The notes: generated from the sequence alone by a model not told the origin. Shown: positions 26,429-37,314, counted from the first letter of the stretch. The stretch is 38,141 nt of DNA from Phaeoceros laevis (GCA_049999765.1 JBNGIQ010005227.1:1-38141), one strand, 5' to 3'. A program made the numbers and translations.

Positions 26429-26859
26429 CCTTAATTACCGGGAAACCTTGGTTCTTTCTAAACGAACCGTTTCCAACGTTGGGAAAATGGTGATTTGTAT
26501 TCTAGCCGTTTGTATCATTGCGTATTTCAAAAAATAGGATATATGGTTAGAAAAATTGAGAAATATGTATGAAAAACCTGAATGAATCGGTACCAGGATG
26601 GGGGGCGTGCCCCCCATCCCAGTACCCATTTATTCACGGGTTACTAATAAGTTATGAATCAGTAATGGGATAGGGGGCACGCCCCCATCCCAGTAGATGA
26701 AGTGTTTGCCCGAGTAAATATTTTTGATTATTATAATTTATTATACCGAAATACACAGATTCATAAGACCGTATGAATCGCCCCTCCTGAAAGAAACCTG
26801 TTTCCAACGTATGAAACATAGGATACATACCAAGATTTCAAACTTCCCGGTAACTAAGG
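26429..26859. mobile_element. MITE-like non-autonomous DNA element, 431 bp
   Basis: The ends are near-perfect inverted repeats: CCTTAATTACCGGGAA at 26429-26444, and CCTTAGTTACCGGGAA read inward from 26859 on the other strand (one mismatch in 16). The element is flanked by a direct AAATGC on each side (26423-26428 and 26860-26865), a possible target-site duplication. It is AT-rich, has no coding capacity, and carries two internal GC-rich palindromes (26596-26619 and about 26667-26691). The superfamily is not assignable by eye. Confidence 0.6.
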
Positions 26860-26865
26860 AAATGC

Positions 26866-27984
26866 CTATGAAATGCATTTGGCCATGAAATGCTTTTGTA
26901 AAAATAATTATATATAGAGATTTGGTTTCATATTAAGAGTGCATGTATATATATACATTGTAGTCATGCAATATTAGTAATAGCGGTGCATACAGAGTGG
27001 AAAGCGTTTGTTCATCTAGCTGCATTACAAACGTGTTTGCGAGGACCATAATATAGCAGTTTTGTTATGAGCCACATGGTATGGAGACTTTCTTATGAGC
27101 ACCATAGTGTAGCAGTCTTGTTTATGCGCCACATGGTATGGTGATGTGAACTATTGACAACAACTTAAAGACTTCCACCTTTTGCATTTTATCAAGACAC
27201 ATGAATTCAAGAAATTAAAGCCTTCCACCTTTTGCATTTTCTCAAGACACATGAATTCAAGTGGCTCTGGGTGCTAACACTAAATATATTTTCTTGTTGG
27301 AGCAATGAATTGTAAGAATAATAAAACAATGTAATAGATAAATAACCGATCTCACAAGTGAAAGAGATTCATGATAACTAATTAGTAGCAATTTATTCAA
27401 AAAATTATATATAAGCTCGTACGATGTTTTAAGTGTAATGTGCTTTATTTTTACCAATATTGAAAGCACATTGATGTTAAGTCCAATAATAAATGCACCT
27501 GGATGTCACCCGGCACCTTGAGCAGAAAACAATGTACTTATCTCATCAAGACTTCATGGACTAACTTTCAAAAGAATTCCCTTTCAAAAATATTAAAAAG
27601 GAATGACCTCAGCTAGCCCTCATAGGTTGAAACTTGCCACAAGTTTCAGCTAGTGCTCTCATCCGCTTTTCTCAATCGCCTTCCAAGAGCCATGAAACCA
27701 TCGAAGCATGACGAGAGGAAGGAACAGGCTGGCAGTGCTGCCAGCCTGTGATGAGCCGTCCTGCTCCAAGACAACTGCAACCTCTTCCACATACCGTATA
27801 TAGAACTTTGCTAGGCCTATGACCTCTTCTTTCATCTTCTACGCTTGTGCATCTTCTTCATTGAACCTCTCCCTCATGGAATTGTCTTAGACTCACAGCC
27901 TGCATGTGACCCTCTTGCTTCTCCTCTCTTGGTTTATTTGGCATTTTCTTTTGCTTTCTCCTTTATTCATCCAATTCTTATTAT
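26866..27984. other. AT-rich intergenic DNA with two short tandem repeats
   Basis: No recognised gene. It contains a 57-bp two-copy repeat (27044-27143, units beginning ACCATA-TAGCAG) and a 50-bp two-copy repeat (about 27165-27262, CTTCCACCTTTTGCATTTT ... GACACATGAATTCAAG). The last few hundred bases should hold the promoter and 5' UTR of the GASA gene. Confidence 0.6.
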
Positions 27985-29012
27985 ATGGAGTTCCGCATTG
28001 TTTCAGTATTGTTGTTCTTCTTTTTAGCTACTACTATAATGCCCCTGGAATGTTGCGAGGTATTGTCTCTAAGATTGCATGCATATTCTCCTCTTCGTTG
28101 CAAAATTTGCTTTCCTGCTACATAAGCTTTTTGCAGTAGTTCAAATTATTCCATCATGAATTATTCCATCATGTTCCATTGTATAGCTCACTGTGTTAGC
28201 TTGTTCTTTGTTTTACGAGCATTGTGATCTTAATGTTGTGAGCAACTATGATCTTCACTTGATGATTGCAGTCTGCTAAGGATGTCTCATTTTTGAGTCC
28301 CGGCTCCGTGGAGCTAGAGAGGCATAATAAGCTTGAGGTCAAACCTACACCATACAAAGGCAAATTGTTGTATATGATTTTCTTGTTTTAGTAGGAAATC
28401 AACTGATAGTACACAAAAAGATATTTATACCGTTCTTTTCTAGGAGTACTATACATCTTTGGTTGCAAATTTGTGAAAGAAATCCTAAGCTAATGCACAC
28501 TTGCTCCTTAAATAGTTGTTTTGTTATTTATTTGAGCTTGTGACGAAGTTCATATTTATTAAAACCTTCTTTGCAATTACAAAAAATACCCTATTTGCTG
28601 CAGATGAACGGTCATCTTCCTCGTAACATTCGTCCAAGGGTGCCCTCACAATCCCCTTGGGAAGCTCCATCTCAAATTATTGGTTGGTATTTTTGATTTC
28701 CAGAGTACCATTTTTGACCAAAGTTGAAATTGGCTGCCCGCGTACTGCTCATTCAACTATTTGACGTTGATTCTTATGCTAAAAGAACTATATCAAATTG
28801 CAAGTTTGCTTACGGTCAGTGATTGGGCAGATTGCGGGATAAAATGCAACCGAAGATGCTCAAAGGCCGGACGTCGTGATCGGTGCCTGACATACTGCCT
28901 TATTTGTTGCAACAAGTGCCATTGCGTGCCGCCTGGGACTTACGGACACAAGGAGGCATGTCCCTGCTACGCAAACCTTAAGAATTCTAAGGGAGGACCG
29001 AAGTGTCCTTGA
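27985..29012 (+). CDS. GASA/snakin (gibberellin-regulated) secreted peptide
   Basis: Small apoplastic Cys-rich protein; family members act in gibberellin-linked growth control and defence. Exons join(27985..28059, 28272..28337, 28604..28682, 28831..29012), GT-AG, phases 0/0/1, 133 aa. Exon 1 is a compact signal peptide ([17 protein letters not shown]); exons 2 and 3 are a polar linker; exon 4 is the GASA domain with all 12 conserved cysteines, including [31 protein letters not shown], and the C-terminus GGPKCP. The signal-peptide exon is too short to stand out alone; it is supported by its phase and by the position 25 codons before the next exon. The donor at 28338 (GAG|GTCAAA) is only moderately strong. 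Confidence 0.88.
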
Positions 29013-30194
29013 ATAAGAGCCTAGCTTGCTGGTAATAGTACCCAAAACTCTGGTGGAGCACAATTAATAGCTCAAACATCTTGTAAGCCCTAATAAGAGC
29101 TTGAAAACTAAGCATTCGAAATATAACCCTATAGATTTACAAAAGAAGACACATTTTCAATTTCTGCTCCCGAACATGACAAGCTTATCATCACTAAATG
29201 CATATTAGATATCTATATATAAATGCATAGATAGGAATATATAATGGTGTATGTTGTATATATGTGTTGTATTTTTTGTGTTTACAATATGTGTGTTCAG
29301 CTGTATTATATATACGTATTATATTTATCGTGTTTATAGGATAGTAGACATATTGAGAATGGATATGTTTGGATTCTCCAAGGAAGAATACTTCAAGGCC
29401 TAATGGAAAAAGTCACCCCTGCCAAAGAAAGGGCACAAAAGTACACAAGACATATGTGGTGAAACAAAGAATCACATGTGCCAAAAAAAGGCACAAAAGT
29501 ACACAAGAGACATGTCCTGACACAAACAATCACATGTCAAACAATCACATGTTCTCCATAGCACTTCCTATGTACTATGTACTATGTACTCCCATACATG
29601 TGTGCTTGAGAGCATGATAGGGTTAATCAACACAAATCCATCTTAAAAAGCATGCTTCCTCACTTCCTTGCTCCCGTTCTTGAGGCGTTGGAGCAAGAGG
29701 ACCAGCTGCCAGCCCTGCCCATTACGAAGACAAACCACCCTTCACAATTGGATGGCGCCCAGGAAAATTTAACTACGGCACATAGAATGGAGGGATCCCT
29801 ATATCACTTGGGTGCGGCGCTGGCTGCTTCCTCCTTTTGGCTATGGCTAGAAACTGAGAGACTGAGAATAGAAGATACAAGAAGAGATGCATTCAGGTCC
29901 TTGCGAGAGAAGGCAGCATGCAAGAGCCCCTCAGCTGGAGGTGGCTTGAATTCAGTGTGATGAGTTCAGACGAGATCCACCACGCTGACGGTAGGGTATG
30001 TGCGGGAGAGAATGGAGCCATTTTCCCTCATCATTTTGAGAAAGGCTGCTGGCTGTACAGATCCACCACTCACCCAATGACGGAGCGATTGATCAACAAT
30101 CATGATGATGATGCTTTTTTGCTTTTCTTTGAATTTGCTGCATCATGATCACAAATGCAGCAGTAGCTGTGCATGGATGAATGCCAAACTTACT
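29013..30194. other. interval with no recognised gene
   Basis: Its left part is AT-rich with a two-copy repeat of about 59 bp (29421-29509, GGCACAAAAGTACACAAGA) and a short ATGTACT run (29572-29590). An open frame at 29652-29960 (+, 102 aa) resembles nothing I know and has no exon partners. The right end is probably 3' UTR of the F-box gene. Confidence 0.5.
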
Positions 30195-31802
30195 TCACAA
30201 AAAGCTCTGCATTTTTCTGGTTTTGGACATGCTCAGGCTACGCACCACCAGTTTGCCGGACACCCCATACAGATCGATGGAGTACTGCACCAGCCGCTCT
30301 TTCACCGACGGCTGCCGGATGCATGTGCCGCACAAGAGAAACTGGAAGTTGCCGTTCAATCGCTTCCTCACAAAAAATTCCCCAACTCTGCCGCACACCC
30401 TGCACGCATGGCGGAAGTAGAGCGATCTCCACTGCAGCATTTGAAAAGCCACGCCCAGATGGTCAGCCCGAGCACCTCCGAGTAGCCACAAGCAGTAAAG
30501 TGCTTCAACCTAGCTAGCAGCATGACTTGACTTGTGTTGGAAGGTCACCGGGAAAGCTGTGGTAGACCAGCGGGGATGCCTCGGTAGAGCCCACCCGTTT
30601 TGCTGACACTCTCGCTTGAACACGATTTCGCACTGCCTGGCCCAGGAACGGCATACCTGTAGCTCAATCAGTCAAGCAACATTCGTCCATCAGCTTCCTA
30701 CAACTGTGAAATGGACAACAGACCAGGGAGCCTTGCTGATCAGACAATGCCTATACCCGGGCAGCTTGGAGGAGTGATCCAGGTGGAAGCTTCTCGAGAA
30801 CAAGCAACAGCAAGTTTTCCTCCCCTAAGTCTGTGAGCCGGTGCACCACTCCTTGCGGAGCGCAGTAGGCGGTCCGCCTGCAGAGCTTGCAAGATGTGCA
30901 TCCTTCAACCACTGCACTCAAAGCCAGGGAGAAATGCAGAATTGTACCCGTCAGTTGTACTGGACATTGGGCAAGCAGCATTTGGACCATGATTGCTTGC
31001 TTGGTTGCTTACTGCGAGCGGAAGGAGGAGTAGTAGCGTCGTCCGTGCGGTCACTCCCCCACCGATCCCGGACAAAATTGTCTGCAGACTCCCCAATTTC
31101 TCTGCTCCTCCGGCTTTTGCGTCCCGTCTGGTGCTCGTCCTCATCCTCCAATTCCCCGCTCCATCTCTTTCTCCTGCGCTTCTCAAACAAGCGCGCACTT
31201 TTCCTCTGCTTCTTTGCCACCAGCCTTGCGCTCTTCCTCGGCAACTGCCCGCTCTTCCCTGTTCCCCTGCGCGAGCAGCTAGACCACTTATCACCTGACT
31301 GTTCCTTGTTGTTCCTATCTCTACCTTTCCTAACCTCCGGGGACGGCCGGACGTGGCACAGAGGCAGCTTGCATCTCGCCTGCCCGCAATTGGGGAGTAA
31401 GAACTCCGCCAGATCCGATTCCGACAGCACGCACTCGGGCAATTTGCAGGTGAGCAGGCCGCAGCGCGGGATGTTGCACTCGGGGACCCGGCAATTGGCG
31501 ATCCCGCACAGAGGCAGCCCACATTCCCTAAGAATCTGAGCCTTGCTGCGCATCTCGAAGCGCACCATTTTCCTCGGCCGCCGCCGGCGGGCGTTGCTGT
31601 ACTTCTTCCTCATGAGGGAACGCAGGCGGCCTTGCAGCCGGGAATGCATCTTCCTGGACTTCCGGAATCTGTATGTTATCCAGCGGCGGACCCGTCGCTC
31701 TCGCCGTCTACACGACTTGACTGCGTGAGCTGATTGTGATGCATTAATTGAGTCCAACCTTGGCATGGAATGGAATGGAACGCACAGCAATTTCCAACTC
31801 AT
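30195..31802 (-). CDS. F-box protein with N-terminal Cys-pentapeptide array and C-terminal Cys motifs
   Basis: Four exons: complement(31802..31013, 30911..30757, 30656..30549, 30431..30195), GT-AG, phases 1/0/0, 429 aa (417 if Met13 at 31766 is the start). Residues about 30-85 are strongly Arg-rich. Residues 89-153 form 13 consecutive five-residue units, most of the form C-x-(L/I/V)-P-x, such as CGLPL, CRVPE, CKLPE; this matches the register of a pentapeptide-repeat beta-helix with Cys at i-2. A long basic/charged stretch follows (KSARL duplicated, likely nuclear). Exons 2-3 encode CTSCKLCRRTAYC and an F-box (LTDLGEENLLLLVLEKLPPG, then AARVCRSWARQCEIVFK). The last exon has WRSLYF, then ACRVCGRVGEFF and LCGTC, a possible zinc pair. 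As an F-box protein it should be an SCF ubiquitin-ligase substrate receptor; the target is unknown. I do not recognise the combination. Confidence 0.75.
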
Positions 31803-32973
31803 TCAACAACCAAGACCGACTGTGTGCGTGCCTCTGCTGCTCTGCTCTGCGCTGCCCTGTGCTGGTGGGGGGGCTCTACCAATTGGGAGGGGGAAGCTGG
31901 AGAGGTCAGTCTCTCTTCCACCTGCTGCGGTGACCGCAGACACAGATGCACAAATGGGCCATGATCAAAGGCAAGCCCAATGCGGACCTGACACCCATCG
32001 CACAGCCTGGTCCCACTTTGGGAAGGAAACAGGCAGGCATCACCACCCAACAATCCTAATCCACAACACAAGACTTGGGACATAAGCCGCTTCAAGGATA
32101 CGAATCCATCTGAGAATCTTCATTGAGCAGAGTGCTGTGGACGGGAAGCAAGCATCATCACTTAGTATAGTGGTATAGCAGGCAACGATAGCACGCTGGG
32201 AAGACATGGTAGGCAGGCACGCGGGCAGGCAAGCAGGCGGCGCAGGGCTGAGATATTGAACCTGTCGCAAAGCGCGGGCGACATGTCAACGCCGAGCACT
32301 TGGGACACGGGAGTAGGATGAAGAAGAACAGGACGATGGAGACGTGGGCACCCAACGCGCCCAAGCATCCAAAAGACAGACAGGCAAGAGGGGCTATGCC
32401 CGCCAAGGCCCACGCCTTGGCTTTCCAAGGAGAGCGGGAGAGAGGCGCGGAGATCGCAGAGGACCGACGCCCTCACGACACTTCAACTCTTTCTTTCCGA
32501 TTCACACTCAAAGGGCTTCATTCACACAAAAGGCCTCCCAGCGTGGCCGACCGTAGTCAGATAACCATACACAGCCCTAGGGGATTAGCGCTTGCTTGCT
32601 GGCCTTCATGCCCGGTTCGATGCCGAGCAGCAGCGTGAGCCACGACTCCTGCAGGCTGGATTGCAGGCAGTTGGTCCCTAATATGCGACAAATGTTTAGT
32701 GTTCGTGAGTGGCGATGGCCGGATGTGCGTTTTCTGTATGCATCACCGCTGCTCCAGGCCGCTGCTCCAGGCCGCTGCTGCGTCCTTGTTCCGTTTGCCT
32801 CATCAGGCTGGATGGGGATCAGATCCGGTGGCTTGCATTCAGGTGGGAGTCAACTGGAGAGGCAGAAGCAGCTTTTGCAGGGTATCTTCTCACGCCACTG
32901 TAAATGGCGGGACACCAGGCTAGACGAGGCAGGAGCGTGGAGCAACGTCTTCCAATGATTTCATGCCAATGCC
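31803..32973. other. intergenic interval between divergent F-box and PPR genes
   Basis: Contains the 5' regions of both genes. Open frames on both strands are short, overlapping and unlike known families. The CTCCAGGCCGCTG tandem (32753-32779) and a poly-G patch (about 31867-31873) are the only local irregularities seen. Confidence 0.5.
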
Positions 32974-35900
32974 TTGCAAAAACTGACCAGGATGCAACGC
33001 GAGTGTCAGCTTGCTGATTGGTGCTGGTCCCTTGCTGGTCCGAGGTGTAGGCATCCTGGGGCTACGAAAGCCAGAGATGCCTTTTGGTCGAATAATGTCG
33101 CAGTTGACAGGCTCCAGGGCACGCATGCTGCTCGTGTGGCGAAGTACGAAGCCAAGCTGCATTATGGCCTCGACGGGGGGCAAGGTTCTTGGGGTGTCTT
33201 TTCGTCCAGAGCATCACCACCTGGCTATGGCGTCAAAAGAGTCTGCGCAGCGCAACTGCTGGAACAGGGACTGGATGTCCTGGTCATCAAAGACCAGCAG
33301 GGCTCTGTTCCTTCTATTGATGTGTACAGGTCACTTTTGAAGGCGTGCACGGAAAGGAAATCCTTGTCTCAAGCCAAGCGAGTGCATGCTCATCTGGCCA
33401 GACATGGATTGGAATCCACCAGGTTTCTCGGTGAATATGTGGTCAGCACGTTGGTGAAATGCGGTGGCCTGGACGAGGCGCTGCAGGTTTTTCACAGACT
33501 GCCACACCGAACTGTTTTCTCCTGGACAGCTGTGATGTCTGGGTACACCATGCGTGGGCAAGGGCTGGATGCGCTGAGAATGTATGACTACATGCGCAAG
33601 GCAGGGTTGGAGCCAAACAAGTACACGTTCCTTACTTTACTCAAGGCTTGTGGGAGCATAGCCGATTTGGAAGAGGGCAAGCGCATCCATGCTGAGGCCT
33701 TGAAGTTCAAGTGCGGAGAGGATTTGTTTGTTCGCACTTGTCTCGTTGACATGTATGGTAAGTGTGGGAGCGTTGAGGATGCGCAGTATGTGTTTGATAC
33801 GTTGACAGAGGGTGATGTTGTGTCCTGGAATGTGATGCTCACGGCATATGCACAGCAGGGGCAACCTGAGAGGACCTTGCATTTGTATGGTAACATGTTA
33901 GAGCAAGGTGTGAATCCAGATACTCGTACTTTCGTGAGTGCCCTTCAAGCATGTGGCCTTCTTGCGGAGGAGGAGGATGGTGTTGTACTGGATGGGCAAT
34001 CCACCAAATTGAGGGCCCTATTTAAGGGCCGGGCAATACACGCTGATGCTTGGAGCAAGGGTTTTGATTTGGATGTCTATGTTGGTAGCACACTGATCAG
34101 TTTCTATGGCAAATGTGGAAGCATAGAGGAGGCATGGAATGTGTTTAATGGCCTGTCTGACCGAAACGTGGTGTCATGGACTGCAATGCTGGCAGCTCAT
34201 GCTGAGCAGGGCCAAGCAGAAAAGGTCTTGAAGCTTTTCGAACTAATGCATGAGAAAGGAGTGAGTCCAGATGATCGCAGTTATGTTTGTGCACTGCAAG
34301 CATGTGGCCTGATATCAGAAAACGAAGATAGTACACTGGTGGAAGGGCGACCTACCAAGGTCACTGCTCTAGTGAAGGGAAGGGTAATACATGCAGACAC
34401 TCGGACAAAGGGTTACGATGCAGATGTCTTTGTTGGTAATACCATCATCAGTATGTATGGTAAATGTGGAAGCATTAACGATGCAGAGAATGTTTTCAAT
34501 AGGCTGTCCCAGCTTAACATTGTTTCATGGAATGCAATGCTGGCAGCATATGCCCAGCAGGGTCACGCAGAGAAGGCTTTGTGGCTGTATGAACACATGC
34601 AGGAGGAAGGGGTGAGCGCCAACGGTCGCACCTTTGCAAGTGTATTTCAAGCGTGCAGTTTAGTTGCAGACAAGGAAGAACCCGCTCTTGTGGATGGCCA
34701 ATCTATAAAATGTAAGTCTTTACAGAAAGGAAAAGCAATACATGCTGATGCCCGGATTAAGGGGTATGATTCGGATGTCTTTGTCTGTAGCACTCTAATT
34801 AGTATGTACGCGGGGTGTGGGAACATTGGGGACGCACAGATTGTGTTTGGCGGGATGTCCCAACCTGACGTGTTGTCATGGAATGCACTGCTTGCTGCAT
34901 ACATTGAGCAAGGAGAAGCAGGGACAGCTTTGCAGCTTTATGAACAAATGTCTCAGGGATATGTTAGTCCAAACGCTTGGACGTTTGTGAGCGTTGTTCA
35001 AGCATGTGGCATTATGGCAGAGAAGGAAAGCTGTAGTCTGGCCGGAAAAGCCAGCAACATGAAGTCTTTTGAGATAGGAAAGGCTATACATGGTGATATT
35101 CAGAAAAAGGGCCTCGATACTGATGTTTTTGTCGGTAGCACCCTCATCAGCATGTATGGCAAGTGTCAGAGCATTTTAGATGCACAGGAAGTGTTTGACA
35201 GGTTAAATGAGCGAAATGTGGTCTCGTGGAATGCAATGTTGGCAGCATATGTTGAGCTAGGACAAGCAGAGAAAGCTTTGGAGGTTTATGATCAAATGCA
35301 GAAGGAAAGTGTGCCAAATGAACGGACCTTTTCAAGTGCACTCCAAGCATGTGGCATTCTTGCTGACATGGAAAAGAATGTATCTCGACATAGAAGGCAA
35401 TCCTCCACTGCGAGATCCCTGGATAAGGGAAGGGCAATACATGCTGATGTGCAAAGAAAGGGTCATGATTCTGATGTCTTCGTTGGTAGCACCCTCATCA
35501 GTATGTACGGCAGGTGCGGGAGCATAATCGATGCATGGAATGTGTTCAACGGGCTCTTTCAGCGTGATCTGGTGTCATGGAATACTATGCTGACTGCACT
35601 CGTTGAGCACGGCCAAGCAGAAAAAGCTTTGCAGCTGTATGATCGAATGAAAGAGGAAGGGGTGAGCCGGGATGATCGAACCTTTGTCAGTGGACTTCAG
35701 GCATGTGGCATGCTTGCAGAACAGGACAACGGCATAGTGGTTGATGGGCAATCCAGGAAAGTACAGAATGCAGAGAGAGGGAGGGCAATACATGCAGAAG
35801 CTCGAAGGAAAGGTTATGAATCACATGTCTTTGTTAGTAGCACCCTCATTAGTATGTATGGGAAGTCAGGGAGCATTACAGATGCGCAGAAAATCTTTGA

Positions 35901-37275
35901 TGCATTGTCCCACCGGGATGTTGTCGTGTGGTCTGCCATGCTTGGAGCGTATGTAGAGGTGGGACAAGCGGAGGCGGCATTGCAGCTGTATGAACAAATG
36001 CAAGAGGAAGATGTGAAGCCGGATGCTTGCACATTTGTGAGTGCTTTTCAAGCATGTGCCATGCTGGCAGAGGAGGAAGAAGACGTTTTTGTGAACGGGC
36101 AATCCACAAAAGTCAGGTCCCTGGAAGTGGGGAAGGCAATACATGACGAGGCAAGGAGGAAAGGACTGGATTCTGATGGCTTTGTTGGTAACACTCTTAT
36201 CAGCATGTATGGGAAGTGCGGTAGTATTTCGAATGCACGGAGAGTGTTTGATTGCCTCTCCAACCGTGGTGTTGTTGCATGGACAGCGATGCTTGGGGCA
36301 TATAGTGAGCAAGGCCAAGTTGAAAAGGCATTGCATCTGTACAGACAAATGCAACAGCAAGGCCCGAGCCCAAATGAGATCACACTTCTGTGTATCTTGC
36401 AAGGATCCAGCAAGACAGGAAGCTTGACCATTCTGAGGGAGATTCATCAAACAGTTATCCCCAGCATAAACGACCTCAGTCCTCTTCTCGCTAGCGCATT
36501 AATAAGTGCATACGGCAAGTGTGCGAGCATGGTGGATGCGCAAGCGGTGTTTGATAAACAGTTCAAGCCAGACTTAGTCTCGTGGAATGCGTTGGTAGCT
36601 GCATATGCCCGTCAAGGATGCTCCGAGGAAAGCCTGGAATGCTACGAGAAAATGCAGCTCGGTGGTGTAAAACCAAATGGATTGACGTTTCTCTCGCTGC
36701 TGTCCGCATGCAGCCATGCTGGCCTTGTGGACAGAGGTATTGTGTACTTCGAGTCTATGACCAAGGAACATGGTCTAAGTCCCCAGATTGAGCATTATGT
36801 CTGTATGATAGACCTCCTTGGGCGTGCAGGCTTGTTCTCAAGGGTGGAAGATTTGCTATCAACCATGCCAATGCAGCCGAGTCTGTCCATCTGGTTGTGT
36901 TTGCTGGGTGCCTGCCGAAAGCATGGGAAGGTGGCGCTGGGAGAGCGGGCCTTCAACTGTGCAGTAAGTATAGAACCTAAGCATGCCGCTGCGTACGTGT
37001 TGATGATCAACATTTATGCAGATGCTGGCCATTTAGATCGTGCAGAGGGAGTTGCAAACTTGAGACAAGAGGAAGGTGCATGGAAGAAGCCTGGTCAGAC
37101 ATGGATTGACCACAATCAGGAAGTGCACAGTTTTGTGGTTGGAGATCGGAACAACAGACAGTATGAACATGTCTATGACTTGTTAATGAGGACCACCTTA
37201 AGGATTACGAAGGAGGGGCACATTCATGACGGTGTGGAGGAAAGAGCCTTGTCTGTCCTTGCGAAGGCATTGTAG
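32974..37275 (+). CDS. giant intronless PLS-class pentatricopeptide repeat protein with E/E+ motifs, no DYW domain
   Basis: Organelle RNA-binding protein of the kind that specifies C-to-U editing or other RNA processing. One exon, 1433 aa, well above the usual 500-900. An N-terminal ~110 residues without repeats (likely targeting) leads into PPR triplets, each showing SLLKACG/ALQACG, AIHADA, LISMYGKCGSI and VSWNAML signatures. Seven consecutive modules (33958-36411; 345-354 bp each) carry the same ~16-residue insertion between the ACG and the GKAIH of the L motif (for example DGVVLDGQSTKLRALF). The C-terminus has SACSHAGLVDRGIVYF, MIDLLGRAG, the E motif (IWLCLLGACRKHGKVALGER) and an E+/PG box (KKPGQTWI, VHSFVVGDRNN), then about 40 divergent residues and a stop. 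No DYW deaminase zinc motif is present, so a deaminase would have to be supplied in trans. The start is the first ATG of the frame. Confidence 0.93.
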   Translation: MQKLTRMQRECQLADWCWSLAGPRCRHPGATKARDAFWSNNVAVDRLQGTHAARVAKYEAKLHYGLDGGQGSWGVFSSRASPPGYGVKRVCAAQLLEQGLDVLVIKDQQGSVPSIDVYRSLLKACTERKSLSQAKRVHAHLARHGLESTRFLGEYVVSTLVKCGGLDEALQVFHRLPHRTVFSWTAVMSGYTMRGQGLDALRMYDYMRKAGLEPNKYTFLTLLKACGSIADLEEGKRIHAEALKFKCGEDLFVRTCLVDMYGKCGSVEDAQYVFDTLTEGDVVSWNVMLTAYAQQGQPERTLHLYGNMLEQGVNPDTRTFVSALQACGLLAEEEDGVVLDGQSTKLRALFKGRAIHADAWSKGFDLDVYVGSTLISFYGKCGSIEEAWNVFNGLSDRNVVSWTAMLAAHAEQGQAEKVLKLFELMHEKGVSPDDRSYVCALQACGLISENEDSTLVEGRPTKVTALVKGRVIHADTRTKGYDADVFVGNTIISMYGKCGSINDAENVFNRLSQLNIVSWNAMLAAYAQQGHAEKALWLYEHMQEEGVSANGRTFASVFQACSLVADKEEPALVDGQSIKCKSLQKGKAIHADARIKGYDSDVFVCSTLISMYAGCGNIGDAQIVFGGMSQPDVLSWNALLAAYIEQGEAGTALQLYEQMSQGYVSPNAWTFVSVVQACGIMAEKESCSLAGKASNMKSFEIGKAIHGDIQKKGLDTDVFVGSTLISMYGKCQSILDAQEVFDRLNERNVVSWNAMLAAYVELGQAEKALEVYDQMQKESVPNERTFSSALQACGILADMEKNVSRHRRQSSTARSLDKGRAIHADVQRKGHDSDVFVGSTLISMYGRCGSIIDAWNVFNGLFQRDLVSWNTMLTALVEHGQAEKALQLYDRMKEEGVSRDDRTFVSGLQACGMLAEQDNGIVVDGQSRKVQNAERGRAIHAEARRKGYESHVFVSSTLISMYGKSGSITDAQKIFDALSHRDVVVWSAMLGAYVEVGQAEAALQLYEQMQEEDVKPDACTFVSAFQACAMLAEEEEDVFVNGQSTKVRSLEVGKAIHDEARRKGLDSDGFVGNTLISMYGKCGSISNARRVFDCLSNRGVVAWTAMLGAYSEQGQVEKALHLYRQMQQQGPSPNEITLLCILQGSSKTGSLTILREIHQTVIPSINDLSPLLASALISAYGKCASMVDAQAVFDKQFKPDLVSWNALVAAYARQGCSEESLECYEKMQLGGVKPNGLTFLSLLSACSHAGLVDRGIVYFESMTKEHGLSPQIEHYVCMIDLLGRAGLFSRVEDLLSTMPMQPSLSIWLCLLGACRKHGKVALGERAFNCAVSIEPKHAAAYVLMINIYADAGHLDRAEGVANLRQEEGAWKKPGQTWIDHNQEVHSFVVGDRNNRQYEHVYDLLMRTTLRITKEGHIHDGVEERALSVLAKAL

Positions 37276-37314
37276 GATCAGTCCCGTCCTCTGTACACTT
37301 TCCTTCTCATTGCA

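Noticed and set aside
29652-29960. 102-codon plus-strand frame
   Set aside because: No known motif, no partner exons, in low-gene-content DNA; not enough to call a gene.
30841-31539. 232-codon plus-strand frame rich in Leu/Ser
   Set aside because: Antisense to the first exon of the F-box gene; the minus strand gives phased splicing into an F-box and a periodic Cys array, the plus strand gives nothing recognisable.
32920-33183. 87-codon minus-strand frame
   Set aside because: Overlaps the PPR start region antisense and shows no family resemblance.
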